From Rubrobacteraceae bacterium (GTDB lineage: Bacteria; Actinomycetota; Rubrobacteria; Rubrobacterales; Rubrobacteraceae), in NCBI GenBank assembly GCA_023511405.1, contig JAIMBO010000010.1:1-47504 (forward strand): DNA of 47,504 bases, written 5' to 3'. Each line of letters opens with the position of its first letter. Positions within the stretch are counted from its first letter, which is position 1. Of this stretch, positions 16,429-25,310 are shown one piece after another. The notes beneath the pieces are model-generated. The model made no database searches. It worked only from the letters and a program-made list of their open reading frames with translations, and was not told the origin of the DNA. A program made the translations under genes and the position numbers.

Positions 16429-17663
16429 TATCCTTTCCTCCCGTCTCCAGGATCGCCGTCTGCGGGTGTGATCCGGGCGTCGCGCGCCGCCCCGAGACCT
16501 GCGAAGAACAGGGCGACGATCACCAGGAGCAAAAGCATGAGGGGGACCGTCCAGCCTCCGGTCGCCTCGTAGAGGTATCCGAAGAGAACCGGACCGATCG
16601 CAGCGAGCAGGTACCCGAAGGACTGCGCCATACCGGAGAGAGCGGAGACGCTCTGGGCGTCCGGGGCGCGCAGCGAGAAGAAGGTGTACGAGAGGCTTAT
16701 GAAAGACCCCCCTCCGATACCCATCAACACCACCCACAGCGCGGGCGCGACACCGCCGGCCAGGAGCAGGCCCACTAACCCGAGCCCGGAGAGCGTGACG
16801 GTGAGCACCACGGGACCGCGCTGGCTCGGGCGGCGGCCGGCGAGCGCAGGGACGAGGAAGGTCGCCGGGAGCCCGACGAGCTGGAAGATCGAGAGCATCC
16901 ACCCGGCGCTCGCTGCATCCATCCCCTCGGAGCGGAGTATCGCCGGGAGCCAGGTCACCATCACGTAGAAGATCACCGACTGCAATCCCATGAACATCGT
17001 CACCTGCCAGGCGAGCGGCGAGCGCAGCAGGCTGCGGAGGCTGCGCGAGGAGCCCTCGGGTGCGCGGCGTCCGTCCCTCAGCCGCACCAGCCACACCACC
17101 GCCGCAGCCGCCGCCAGAACCACCCAGCAGCCGAGCGCCCCCCGCCACCCGAGCCCGGCCCGCTGGGCGAGCGGTACGCTGATGCCGGAGGAGACCGCCC
17201 CCATGAAGCTCATCGTCGTCGTGTACGCCCCGGTCATGACGCCGACGCTGCGGGCGAAATCCTGCTTGATCAGGCCGGGTAGCAGAACGTTTATGACGGC
17301 TATGGCGGTCCCCACGACCGCCGTGCCGAGGAAGAGAGCCGGGACGGTGGGCAGGGAGCGGATCACGAGCCCCGCGGCCAGGAGAACCATCGCGACGAAG
17401 AGCGAACGCTCCAGACCGAGCCTGCGGGCGAGCCCCGGAGAAGCCAGCGAGAGCACCGAGAAGGCCAGGAGCGGGATCGTGGTCAGCCACCCCGCCGCCC
17501 CGCTGGAGAGCCCGGTATCCCGCCGGATCTCGCCGAGCAAAGGTCCGACCCCGGTTATGGGGGCGCGCATGTTCGCGGCGATCAAGAAGACACCAACGAC
17601 GACGAGCACCCCGGTGGTCTTCGGGCGGGGGATCCCTCTCCTCGGGCCGTCCGGCTCCTTCAA
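16428..17663 (-). CDS. MFS transporter of the CynX/NimT type
   Basis: This 411-residue permease with about twelve hydrophobic helices has the CynX/NimT signature AANMRAPITGVGPLLGEI near the N-terminus. Family members include the cyanate transporter CynX and the nitroimidazole exporter NimT; the substrate here is unknown. The start is TTG at 17663. The stop overlaps the pcp start, so transport and peptidase functions may be linked, for example in handling pyroglutamate or small peptides; this is inference. Confidence 0.85.
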   Translation of the reverse strand: MKEPDGPRRGIPRPKTTGVLVVVGVFLIAANMRAPITGVGPLLGEIRRDTGLSSGAAGWLTTIPLLAFSVLSLASPGLARRLGLERSLFVAMVLLAAGLVIRSLPTVPALFLGTAVVGTAIAVINVLLPGLIKQDFARSVGVMTGAYTTTMSFMGAVSSGISVPLAQRAGLGWRGALGCWVVLAAAAAVVWLVRLRDGRRAPEGSSRSLRSLLRSPLAWQVTMFMGLQSVIFYVMVTWLPAILRSEGMDAASAGWMLSIFQLVGLPATFLVPALAGRRPSQRGPVVLTVTLSGLGLVGLLLAGGVAPALWVVLMGIGGGSFISLSYTFFSLRAPDAQSVSALSGMAQSFGYLLAAIGPVLFGYLYEATGGWTVPLMLLLLVIVALFFAGLGAARDARITPADGDPGDGRKG

Positions 17664-17679
17664 ACGCCCGCCCGTCCCC

Positions 17680-18177
17680 TCAGCCCCCCTCTTCGGCCGA
17701 GAGATCGGGCCTGAGCACGTGAAGGAGCAGGATGTCTCGCCTGGTGATCACACCGCGCAAGACATCGCCCTCGACGACCGGCAGGAGCTTTATCCTGCGC
17801 TCGGCCATCGCCGTCGCCGCCTCCGAGAGCGTCGCGTCCGGGGAGACGACCACCGGGTCGCGGGTCATAACCTCGTCCATGGTGACGCCGGCGCTCTTCA
17901 GGGCCTCCCGGCGGTACTCTGCCCAGCTCCCCAGCGGGACCATCCCCCCGAGGATATCGAGGAAACCCGGGGCCCTCACATCCGCGTCCTGAAAGATGAG
18001 GTCCCCCTCCGTCACAACCCCGACGAGCCTTCCATCTTCCTCTACAGGCGCCCCGGAGATACCGCGCCGGGCGAAGAGCTTTATGGCATCCTCGACCGTA
18101 TCGTCCGGCTTCAGCATCGGCCAGTCCTCGTGCATGACCTCGCCGACCTTCATGCCCCTGATATCACGCTCTTCCAT
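17680..18177 (-). CDS. Protein with two CBS domains
   Basis: This 165-residue protein consists of a tandem CBS pair (Bateman module). CBS1 (about 10-65) includes VGEVMHEDWPMLKPDDTVED and GAPVEEDGRLVGVVTEGDLI. CBS2 (about 100-155) includes VMTRDPVVVSPDATLSEAA and LLPVVEGDVLRGVITRRDIL. Such proteins bind adenine nucleotides and act as energy sensors; the partner is unknown. The ATG at 18177 begins MEERDIRGMKVGEVM. It lies between nnr and the MFS gene on the same strand. Confidence 0.88.
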   Translation of the reverse strand: MEERDIRGMKVGEVMHEDWPMLKPDDTVEDAIKLFARRGISGAPVEEDGRLVGVVTEGDLIFQDADVRAPGFLDILGGMVPLGSWAEYRREALKSAGVTMDEVMTRDPVVVSPDATLSEAATAMAERRIKLLPVVEGDVLRGVITRRDILLLHVLRPDLSAEEGG

Positions 18178-18227
18178 GCTCGCCCCCGCTCTCTGGATGA
18201 ACCTTCGTCCTCCGGCACCAAGAGATA

Positions 18228-19733
18228 CTACACGAGCTCGCGTAGGGCACGCGGGAGGAGGGGTACGAGATCGGTGGCGACCATGCTCTCGGCGGGCCAT
18301 CCGGTCTCCTCGAGCCAAAGGTGCGCGGCCCGGCCGTGCGCCCAGGCCCCCACCCGGGCCGCATCGTAGACGCCCATCCCGCGCGAGAGCAGGGCCCCTA
18401 TCACCCCGGAGAGCACGTCCCCGGTCCCGGCGGTGGCGAGCGCGACGCTGCCCGTGGGGTTCACCGAGACCCTCTCCCCTTCGGCGACTATCGTGTCGTT
18501 CCCTTTCAGGAGGACGCAGCAGCCGAACCTCCTCGCCGCCTCCCGCGCGTGGTGGAGGCGGCGGGCGGAGATCTCCCCCGCCCCCACATCGAGAATCCGC
18601 CCGAGTTCGCCGGCGTGCGGCGTGATCACGGTCGGAGGCTCACGGCGGGCGAGAGCGTCGGAGCCGGCCAGGCTCGTCACCCCGTCGGCGTCGAGGAGCA
18701 CCGGCACCTCCACCTCGCGCAGAATGCCCTCGACCAGGCGGCGGCTCTCCCCGGTTCGTCCGATCGCCGGCCCCACGACGACCGCCGAGGCCCTCTCAGC
18801 CCTCTCGAGCACCTCCCCGAGCGCCTCCGGGGTCAGGTGTCCCTCCCCGTCCTCGGGCGCGCCGGAGACTATCGTCTCGGTAAGGCGCGCGTCCACCGCC
18901 GACGCGGCGCTCCCGGGCACCACCAGGAAGATGATCCCGCACCCCGCCCGCTGCGCTCCGAGGACGCTCATCACCGCGGCCCCGGTCATCTGACGGGAGC
19001 CGGCGACGACGAGCAACGTCCCCGCCGAGTACTTGTGCGCCGGCTGCGCGGTGCGGGGGACGAGCCCGCGCAGCTCCTCGCGGTCGCCCAGGACGACGGA
19101 GGACTCTACCTCCGCTTCGGACGGGACGCCGATGTCCACCGCCACGACCTCCCCGGCGTGATCACAGCCCGGCGAGACCACGCACCCCACCTTCACCGCG
19201 TGCGCGCAGGCCGTCATCTCGGCCCGCACCGCCTCGCCGCCCACCTCCCCCGTCGAGCCGTCGACCCCGGAGGGCACGTCCACCGAGAACACGCGCGTTC
19301 CGGAGGCGTTGATCTCCCGGATGATCCGTGCTGCGTCCTCGCGCACCTCCCCGGAGAATCCGGTGCCCAAAAGCGCGTCGACCACGAGGTCCGCCGCGGC
19401 CAGCTCGTCGGCGAGCTCCTCCCTCCCGCAGAAACGCACCCCGAGGTTTTGCAGCGTCCGGAGGTTCGTCTCGGGGTCGCCCCGGTATTCCTCTCTCGTC
19501 GCGCAGACCGCGACCTCGACCCCGGCGCGGTGCAGCTCCCGCGCCACGACGAACCCGTCCCCGCCGTTGTTGCCTCCCCCGGCCACGACGAGGGCCCTCT
19601 CGGGCGAGAACCTCTCGAGCGCGAGGCGGGCCATCGCCGAGCCCGCCCGTTCCATCAGCACGATGCCGGGGATGCCGAGGGACTGCGCGTTCGCGTCCGC
19701 CCGCGACATCTCGGATGCGGTGTAGAGCCTCAA
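18228..19733 (-). CDS. nnr: Bifunctional NAD(P)HX repair enzyme (epimerase + ADP/ATP-dependent dehydratase)
   Basis: This 501-residue fused YjeF protein repairs hydrated NAD(P)H. The N-terminal epimerase domain (about 1-215) shows GGGNNGGDGFVVARELHRAG and ALLGTGFSGEV. The C-terminal ribokinase-like dehydratase domain shows VVAGSRQMTGAA, TPHAGELGRIL and the nucleotide loop AGTGDVLSGVIGALL. The start is taken as TTG at 19733, overlapping the acpS stop (TTGA). The acpS-nnr pairing is common in bacteria. Confidence 0.93.
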   Translation of the reverse strand: MRLYTASEMSRADANAQSLGIPGIVLMERAGSAMARLALERFSPERALVVAGGGNNGGDGFVVARELHRAGVEVAVCATREEYRGDPETNLRTLQNLGVRFCGREELADELAAADLVVDALLGTGFSGEVREDAARIIREINASGTRVFSVDVPSGVDGSTGEVGGEAVRAEMTACAHAVKVGCVVSPGCDHAGEVVAVDIGVPSEAEVESSVVLGDREELRGLVPRTAQPAHKYSAGTLLVVAGSRQMTGAAVMSVLGAQRAGCGIIFLVVPGSAASAVDARLTETIVSGAPEDGEGHLTPEALGEVLERAERASAVVVGPAIGRTGESRRLVEGILREVEVPVLLDADGVTSLAGSDALARREPPTVITPHAGELGRILDVGAGEISARRLHHAREAARRFGCCVLLKGNDTIVAEGERVSVNPTGSVALATAGTGDVLSGVIGALLSRGMGVYDAARVGAWAHGRAAHLWLEETGWPAESMVATDLVPLLPRALRELV

Positions 19734-20110
19734 GACGGTCCCCTCCCGTGCACGATGCACACCGCCACCGCCGAGAGCTCGGAGTGGGTTATCGAGATGG
19801 AGAGGTCCTCCTCCCTGACCCCGACCCGATCGGCGAACTCCTTTATCTTGCCCGAGAGCCTGACGGACGGGGGACGGCGCGGGCGCCGGACGACCTCGAC
19901 GCCGTTCCACTGGATCAGACCGCATCCCAGCGCCTTGGTCACCGCCTCCTTGGCCGCCCACCTGCCGGCGTAGTGGCGCACGGCGAAGCGGTACTTCTCG
20001 CAGTAGGCTATCTCCGCCTCGGTGAACAGGCGGCGTCGGATCTTGGGGGTGCGCCGGAGCGCGAGCTCCATGCGCCCCACGTCCACGACGTCCACCCCGA
20101 TCCCCGGCAC
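19730..20110 (-). CDS. acpS: Holo-[acyl-carrier-protein] synthase
   Basis: AcpS transfers phosphopantetheine from CoA to ACP. It has PGIGVDVVDVGRMELAL (Mg-binding Asp), the helix FTEAEIAYCEKY and the motif RHYAGRWAAKEAVTKALG, ending in the ISITHSELSAVAV strand. The GTG at 20110 was chosen because it gives the normal length of 126 residues and has GGAG nine bases upstream. An alternative GTG at 20146 adds 12 residues and lies seven bases after a TAAGAT box, so it could be read from a leaderless mRNA. It is divergent from the lipid kinase gene. Confidence 0.9.
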   Translation of the reverse strand: MPGIGVDVVDVGRMELALRRTPKIRRRLFTEAEIAYCEKYRFAVRHYAGRWAAKEAVTKALGCGLIQWNGVEVVRRPRRPPSVRLSGKIKEFADRVGVREEDLSISITHSELSAVAVCIVHGRGPS

Positions 20111-20186
20111 GACGAAATTCTCCGTAGGTGCTCCTTTCTCGCTCACGAAACGTATCTTAAGTCAGATGGGCATCCGACAAAAGGTC

Positions 20187-20200
20187 TATAGTTAGCCGCA
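20187..20200 (+). promoter_or_regulatory. -10 box placed for a leaderless lipid-kinase transcript
   Basis: TATAGT (20187-20192) is followed by seven bases and the ATG at 20200, without any Shine-Dalgarno sequence. On the other strand the acpS promoter (TTTTGT, 17 bp, TAAGAT at 20159-20154) lies back to back with it. Confidence 0.5.
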
Positions 20201-21096
20201 TGAGCCCACCAGTGGTCGTGATCGGCAACCCAACCTCCGGGCAGAAGGGCTCTCACGCGCTCCTCGAGTCCTGCGCGGAACACCTGCGCCGGCGGCTGGG
20301 CGACGTAGAGCTGCTGATGACCGAACGGCCCGGTCACGCGCGGGAGCTGGCCGCGGCCGCGGGGGACACCCTCGTCGTCGCCGCCGGGGGCGACGGCACC
20401 GTGAACGAGGTCGTCAACGGGCTCTCGTCCGGCGCCACGCTCGGCATCATCCCACTGGGCACGGCGAACGTGCTCGCCCAGGAGCTCGGCATCCCCCTCG
20501 ACCCGGAGGCGGCCTGCGAACGCATATCCGGACGCCGGGGCACGGTCATGGACCTCGGGGTGGCCACGGATGCGCGCGGCGCAAGCCGGCTGTTCGCGTG
20601 CATGGCCGGCATAGGTTTCGACGCCCGGGTGGTGCAGGCGGTGGACCCGGCCCTGAAACACCGCCTCGGCAAATCGGCCTTCGTCCTCACCGCCGTGCGG
20701 CTCTACCTCACCGGTCACTTCCCCCCTTGCAGGCTGCACATAGAACACGAGGACGGCTACGAGAAGGTCATAGAGAAGGTCCGGCTCGCCGTTCTCGCCA
20801 ACGTCACCCACTACGGCGGTCCGTTCCTGGTCTCCTCCCGCGCCGACCTGATGCACAGCGGCGAGCTGGACCTGGTCGTGGTGGAGCGCATATCCTCGCT
20901 CCTGCGCCCGGACATCCTGCTCCCCTTCATGGCCCGCACGCCCCTCGATCACTCCATACGATCCTTCGACGTCACCCGGGCCCGGGCCTCCTCCATGGAC
21001 GGCAGGAGCATCCCGGTGCAGCTCGACGGTGAACCCTGGGGCACCCTGCCGATGACCTTCGGCGTCCGACCAGGGGCACTGCGCGTGATCTGCTAG
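20200..21096 (+). CDS. Diacylglycerol/sphingosine kinase-family lipid kinase (YegS/DgkB type)
   Basis: This 298-residue enzyme has the DAGK catalytic domain. The nucleotide motif AAGGDGTVNEVVNGL is at about 66-80, followed by LGIIPLGTANVLAQELGIP. The C-terminal beta-sandwich ends in VQLDGEPWGTLPMTFGVRPGALRV. Such enzymes phosphorylate diacylglycerol or related lipids at the membrane surface. The exact substrate is not decidable from sequence. It converges on glmS with three bases between the stop codons. Confidence 0.9.
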   Translation: MSPPVVVIGNPTSGQKGSHALLESCAEHLRRRLGDVELLMTERPGHARELAAAAGDTLVVAAGGDGTVNEVVNGLSSGATLGIIPLGTANVLAQELGIPLDPEAACERISGRRGTVMDLGVATDARGASRLFACMAGIGFDARVVQAVDPALKHRLGKSAFVLTAVRLYLTGHFPPCRLHIEHEDGYEKVIEKVRLAVLANVTHYGGPFLVSSRADLMHSGELDLVVVERISSLLRPDILLPFMARTPLDHSIRSFDVTRARASSMDGRSIPVQLDGEPWGTLPMTFGVRPGALRVIC

Positions 21097-21099
21097 GGC

Positions 21100-22938
21100 T
21101 CACTCCACGGTGACGCTCTTGGCGAGGTTGCGCGGTTTGTCCACGTCGAGGCCCCTGTCCGTCGCGACCTCATGGGCCAGCATCTGCAGCGGCACGGTGA
21201 GGACGAGCGGGACGATCGTCTCGGGAACCCGGGGGACCGGCAGGACGACGGAAGCCACCCCAGAGGCCTCCTCGTCGTCCGGGAAAGCCACGGCGACGAC
21301 CCGCGCCCCGCGCGCCACGGTCTCCTGCACGTTGGAGAGGGTCTTCTCGCGGTGGATGCCGCTCCCGAAGAGGGCCACCACCGGGCATCTCTCGTCGATG
21401 AGGGCGATCGGTCCGTGCTTCATCTCTCCCGCGGGGTACCCCTCGGCGGGCAGGTAGGAGATCTCCTTGAGCTTGAGCGCTCCTTCGAGGGCGACCGGAT
21501 AAGCGACCCCCCGCCCGAGGAACAGCGAACAGCGGGCCTCCTCGAAGAGCGCGCTCGCCTCGTCGAGGCGCCCGGAGACCGACTCGATCGCCTCCTGCAC
21601 CCGCTCCGGAGCGAGGCGCAGTTCTCCGACCAGCTCCCTCAGCCGCTCCTCTGCGAGGGTTTCGCGGCTCCGGCCGAGCTCCATCGCGAGCAGCTCGAGC
21701 GCCACCACCTGCGCCACGAAGGTCTTGGTGGCCGCGACGCATATCTCCGGTCCGGTCCGGGTCAACAATACGCCGTCGGCTTCACGCGTGATCAGAGACC
21801 CACGCGTGTTGGTTATCGCGAGCACCCTGGCCCCGCAACCTTTCGCCGCGTCGACCGCCGCCAGCGTGTCGGTCGTCTCCCCGCTCTGCGAGATCGCGAC
21901 GACGAGCGTGCCGGGATCTCCTACGGGATCCGAGTATCGGTACTCGCTCGCCACCGCCACCTCCACCGGAACCCGGGCGTAACGCTCGATGAAGTACTTG
22001 CCCAGCAGCCCGGCATGATAGGCGGTCCCGCAGGCGACCACCACGACCCGCTCCACCCCCGACAGATCGAGCCCGACCTCGGAAAGATCCACCATCCCGT
22101 CCTCCCCGAGACGCCCGTCGAGGGTGGCCCTGATGGCCTGGGGCTGCTCGTGTATCTCCTTGGACATGTAGTCCGGAAACCCGCCGAGCTCGACCGCCTC
22201 GGGATCCCAGTCGACCTCGAAAGGTTCCCGCTCGACGGGCTCTCCCCCGAAACGGCGGAGCTCCACGGACGACCGGGTAACCACCGCCATCTCGTCGTTC
22301 TCGACGAGGACGAAACGGTGGGTGAACCCCAGCAACGCCGGCACCCCGCTCGCCAGGAAGTTCTCCCCCTCCCCGAGCCCCACGACCAGCGGGCTCTGGC
22401 GCCGGCCCGCGACCACCGTCCCCGGCTCGTCGGCGCTGATGGCGGCCACGGCGAACGCCCCCTCGAGCATCTCCATCACCTCACCGAAGGCCTCGGCCAG
22501 AGAGGCGCCCCCCTCCAGACGCTCGGCCAGCAGGTGGGCGATGACCTCGGTGTCGGTCTCGGAGCGAAACCCGACCCCCCTCCGCTCCAGACCTTTCCTG
22601 AGCTCGGCGTGGTTCTCCACGATGCCGTTGTGGACCACGGCGACCCGGCCATCACCTCCCACGTGCGGGTGGGCGTTCTCCTCGCTCGGGCGGCCGTGCG
22701 TGGCCCAGCGGGTGTGCCCTATGCCCGCCAACACCTCACCGAAGCCTCCGTTTTTCTCGGCGACGGCTCGCTCCAGCTCCCTGAGCGGCCCCACGCGCCG
22801 CAACACCTCGAGCCTGCCCTCACCGGGCTGCACCGCGAGCCCGGCGGAATCGTACCCCCTGTACTCCAGCCGCTGGAGCCCTTCCATGAGCACCTCTATG
22901 CTTCGGCTGCCGCCCACGTAACCTACTATGCCGCACAA
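21100..22938 (-). CDS. glmS: Glutamine-fructose-6-phosphate aminotransferase
   Basis: GlmS makes glucosamine-6-phosphate, the first step of amino-sugar and cell-wall synthesis. The 612-residue protein has the class II glutaminase domain beginning (M)CGIVGYVGG, with Cys2 as the nucleophile. It also has GHTRWATHGRPSEENAHPH and two SIS domains (CGTAYHAG, SQSGETTDT, SLFLGRGVAYPVALEGALK), ending DKPRNLAKSVTVE. The start is TTG at 22938, which puts Cys at position 2, with GGGAGGTG upstream; longer ATG starts would block the N-terminal cysteine. A glmS ribozyme occupies its leader. Confidence 0.97.
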   Translation of the reverse strand: MCGIVGYVGGSRSIEVLMEGLQRLEYRGYDSAGLAVQPGEGRLEVLRRVGPLRELERAVAEKNGGFGEVLAGIGHTRWATHGRPSEENAHPHVGGDGRVAVVHNGIVENHAELRKGLERRGVGFRSETDTEVIAHLLAERLEGGASLAEAFGEVMEMLEGAFAVAAISADEPGTVVAGRRQSPLVVGLGEGENFLASGVPALLGFTHRFVLVENDEMAVVTRSSVELRRFGGEPVEREPFEVDWDPEAVELGGFPDYMSKEIHEQPQAIRATLDGRLGEDGMVDLSEVGLDLSGVERVVVVACGTAYHAGLLGKYFIERYARVPVEVAVASEYRYSDPVGDPGTLVVAISQSGETTDTLAAVDAAKGCGARVLAITNTRGSLITREADGVLLTRTGPEICVAATKTFVAQVVALELLAMELGRSRETLAEERLRELVGELRLAPERVQEAIESVSGRLDEASALFEEARCSLFLGRGVAYPVALEGALKLKEISYLPAEGYPAGEMKHGPIALIDERCPVVALFGSGIHREKTLSNVQETVARGARVVAVAFPDDEEASGVASVVLPVPRVPETIVPLVLTVPLQMLAHEVATDRGLDVDKPRNLAKSVTVE

Positions 22939-23023
22939 AACCGACACCTCCCGTCGCAGTGGTGCACTACGGTCGGGCGGGATGGCGGAGAAGAGGGCAG
23001 CACGAGCCCCGATGGGGTTCGAA

Positions 23024-23168
23024 CGGCCTTTTGTCCCCGGCGTCACCGCCGGGATTTGTAGCCGTCCTGACGACCACCCCGGGGGCCGAGACGCACCCGC
23101 CGAAAGACTCGATGAACGTCTACCTCGTCAACTCCCCGCTCTCTCCGAGAGGGGGAGTCCTGGCGCTT
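23024..23168 (-). ncRNA. glmS self-cleaving ribozyme/riboswitch
   Basis: The minus strand reads A|GCGCCAGGACU at the 5' end, with cleavage expected between 23167 and 23166. A P1 stem follows (GACTCCCC with GGGGAGTT), then the invariant AGUUGACGAGG, the core AUCGAG and UUUCGGCGG, and a P2.1 pairing (AGACG with CGUCU, 23117-23121 with 23089-23093). A 3' module GGUGACGCCGGGGACAAAAGG resembles the known P4/P4.1 region. Order and spacing match the glmS ribozyme (RF00234), and the RNA lies directly upstream of glmS. The class cleaves itself with glucosamine-6-phosphate as cofactor, lowering glmS mRNA. Confidence 0.9.
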
Positions 23169-23292
23169 CCATGTTTTTTCGTGAGAGACGGCCGTGCCGA
23201 ACCTCTCCCGATCCCGCCGTCTTGTCTTCGAGATCTCTCCGGATGTACCTCCGGCCGCATCACCTCCCCTCTGCGAAACCGAACGTTTCGTT

Positions 23293-23321
23293 ACTTTACT
23301 GCAAATCTTCCCCACCAGCAA
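23293..23321 (-). promoter_or_regulatory. Candidate glmS promoter
   Basis: On the minus strand TTGCTG (23321-23316) and TAAAGT (23298-23293) are 17 bp apart. Transcription from about 23286 would give a leader of roughly 120 nt before the ribozyme cleavage site. Confidence 0.45.
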
Positions 23322-23363
23322 CGTCTCCGGCCATGACGGCGCCGTTGGGTTACGATTTCGTGC

Positions 23364-23858
23364 GTGGTGAGTAGAGAGAACCTGAGGTACACCATCCGCC
23401 CGGGCAGCAGAGAAGACGCCGTCGAAGCCGCGAGGCTCTGGATGAAGAGCGCGGAAGAGCACGCCGCCTACGACAGCGTCTACGCCACCTCGCCGCAGTC
23501 GGAGAAGACCATGCGCCGGTTCCTGCTCGATCTGGTCGCCAGCAGCCACGCCTTCCTCATCGTCGCCGTCACCGAGCCGGAGGGCAGGATGATAGGCTTC
23601 ATCTCCGGGGAGATCCGGGAAGGGTCCCCGGCGTTCAGCCCCAGGACGTGGGTCGCGGTGGACGACATCTTCGTCCTCCCCGAGTACAGGAGCCGCGGCG
23701 TCGGCCGGGCGCTCTTCGAACGGGCCCGCGCCTGGGCCGAGCAGCAGGGCGCCACCGGCATGTCGCTGCAGGTGGCCGCGGCGAACCGGCGAGGGCGCAA
23801 GTTCTACGAGAACCTGGGGTTTCGCGAGGTCTCCATCTACGAGGTGCTGGAGTTCTGA
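23364..23858 (+). CDS. GNAT-family N-acetyltransferase
   Basis: This 164-residue GNAT has the acetyl-CoA binding motif VLPEYRSRGVGRALFERA preceded by VAVDDIFV, and the C-terminal NRRGRKFYENLGFREV. The substrate is unknown. Start is GTG at 23364 or 23367 (GTGGTG), with no clear Shine-Dalgarno sequence. It is divergent from glmS, and its last 22 bp overlap the 3' end of a convergent second GNAT gene. Confidence 0.85.
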   Translation: MVSRENLRYTIRPGSREDAVEAARLWMKSAEEHAAYDSVYATSPQSEKTMRRFLLDLVASSHAFLIVAVTEPEGRMIGFISGEIREGSPAFSPRTWVAVDDIFVLPEYRSRGVGRALFERARAWAEQQGATGMSLQVAAANRRGRKFYENLGFREVSIYEVLEF

Positions 23859-24301
23859 GAGAGCGCGGGCAGCCCGCGCGAGAGCACCAGAACCCCCTGC
23901 TCGACCTCGAACCCGCAGGAGCGGTAGAACCCGGCCTCTTCCGTCTGCACCTCCACGTAGGAGATACCCCTGGCGACGCACAGGCGTTCGACCTCCGAAA
24001 GGAGGGCGCGGCCCAACCCCCGGTCCCTCACGTCGGGCCTCACGCACAGATCCTCCACGCTGGCGAAGAGCGCGGCCCCCGAGAGGCTGGGGCGATAGCG
24101 GACCGTGGCCGCCCCGGCGATCCCAACTCGATCGTAGAGCGCGACGACCGAGGCGCTGCGCGCCCGCACCTCCCGGCGCACCAGGTCCACGAATCCTGCG
24201 GGAGGGGGTGGCATACCGTACAGGGATGTTCTCAAAAAGGAGAGAACCTCCCCGAGATCCTCCGGGCCGCACTCGACGGCCCGGAACCCGCTATCCGGCA
24301 A
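23837..24301 (-). CDS. GNAT-family N-acetyltransferase (second, unrelated copy)
   Basis: This 154-residue GNAT has [26 protein letters not shown] as the acetyl-CoA site and a short C-terminal [16 protein letters not shown]. The start is taken as TTG at 24301, inside the end of the threonine aldolase gene and with GAGG seven bases upstream, so translation is probably coupled. The frame upstream is open but is antisense-like. Substrate unknown; the operon context is threonine aldolase, RNase HIII and acylphosphatase. Confidence 0.8.
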   Translation of the reverse strand: MPDSGFRAVECGPEDLGEVLSFLRTSLYGMPPPPAGFVDLVRREVRARSASVVALYDRVGIAGAATVRYRPSLSGAALFASVEDLCVRPDVRDRGLGRALLSEVERLCVARGISYVEVQTEEAGFYRSCGFEVEQGVLVLSRGLPALSQNSSTS

Positions 24302-25310
24302 CCCCGAACCTCGCGATCCCGGCGGCCGCCTCCACGGCGCGCTCGACGTCCTCGTCGGAGACGTCGAGGTGGGTACACATGCGCACGGTCGAGGAGTTGC
24401 GGGGTGTGGCGAGCACCCCCCTGGCTGCGAGCGCCTCGAGGAAGCGGGGGGCATCCCCCACCTCGACGAGGACGATGTTCGTCTCCGGGGGCACGACCTC
24501 GTAGCCGGCCGAGGAGAGTCCCCGGGCGAGCCGGGCGGCGCGTTCGTGGTCCTCGGCGAGGCGGTCTATGTTGTGCTCGAAGGCGTAGAGCGAGGCGGCG
24601 GCGATCACCCCGGCCTGCCGCATCCCGCCACCGAGGGCCTTGCGTGCTCGGCGGGCCTCCGCGATGGTCCCGGCGTCCCCCGCGAGCAGCGAACCGACCG
24701 GCGCGCCGAGCCCCTTCGAGGAGCACACCGAGACGGTGTCGCAGAGCGCCGCCCACTCCCGGGCCGGGATGCCGGTCGCCGCCTGGGCGTTGAAGAGCCG
24801 GGCCCCGTCGAGGTGTACGCGCAGGCCGAGGCCGCGGGCCTCCTCGCAGACCGCAGCGAAGGCGTCGAGCGGGTAGACCCTACCGCCGGAGGCGTTGTGG
24901 GTGTTCTCGAGACAGAGGAGGCTCTGCCTGGGAAAATGGACGTTCTCCGGGCGGGCGGCGGCACGGAGCGTCTCCGGCGAGATCACGCCGCCCTCCCCCG
25001 GGAGCTGGCGCACCTGCACGCTGGAGACGAGCGCCGGGGCCCCCGCCTCGTAGTTGAAGACGTGGGCGTCCTGGTGCACCAGCACCTCGTCCCCGCGGGA
25101 GGTGTTGACGTACACCCCGATCTGGTTCGTCATCGTCCCCGAGGGAGCGTAGACGGCGTCCTCCTTGCCGAGCAGCCCGGCGACGTACTCCTCGAGGCGC
25201 CTGACCGTCGGGTCCTCGCCGTAGACGTCATCCCCCACCTCGGCCTCGAATATCGCGCGGCGCATCTGCGGGGTGGGTCGGGTCACCGTGTCGCTGCGCA
25301 GGTCTATCAC
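24291..25310 (-). CDS. ltaE: Low-specificity L-threonine aldolase
   Basis: This PLP enzyme cleaves threonine or allo-threonine to glycine and acetaldehyde. The 339-residue protein starts [20 protein letters not shown], a family hallmark. The PLP-binding lysine is K199 in [14 protein letters not shown], and [10 protein letters not shown] and [11 protein letters not shown] are also present. The ATG overlaps the end of rnhC (ATGA), placing both in one operon read from acyP. Confidence 0.94.
   Translation of the reverse strand: MIDLRSDTVTRPTPQMRRAIFEAEVGDDVYGEDPTVRRLEEYVAGLLGKEDAVYAPSGTMTNQIGVYVNTSRGDEVLVHQDAHVFNYEAGAPALVSSVQVRQLPGEGGVISPETLRAAARPENVHFPRQSLLCLENTHNASGGRVYPLDAFAAVCEEARGLGLRVHLDGARLFNAQAATGIPAREWAALCDTVSVCSSKGLGAPVGSLLAGDAGTIAEARRARKALGGGMRQAGVIAAASLYAFEHNIDRLAEDHERAARLARGLSSAGYEVVPPETNIVLVEVGDAPRFLEALAARGVLATPRNSSTVRMCTHLDVSDEDVERAVEAAAGIARFGVAG

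Noticed and set aside
23011-23024. GGGGTTCGAACGGCC looks like a tRNA T-psi-C loop
   Set aside because: No 5-bp T-stem, anticodon arm or acceptor stem can be formed on either strand.
21172-23061. Long open frame opposite glmS running through the ribozyme
   Set aside because: It is antisense to a certain gene and has no start signal or domain; it is a GC-bias artefact.
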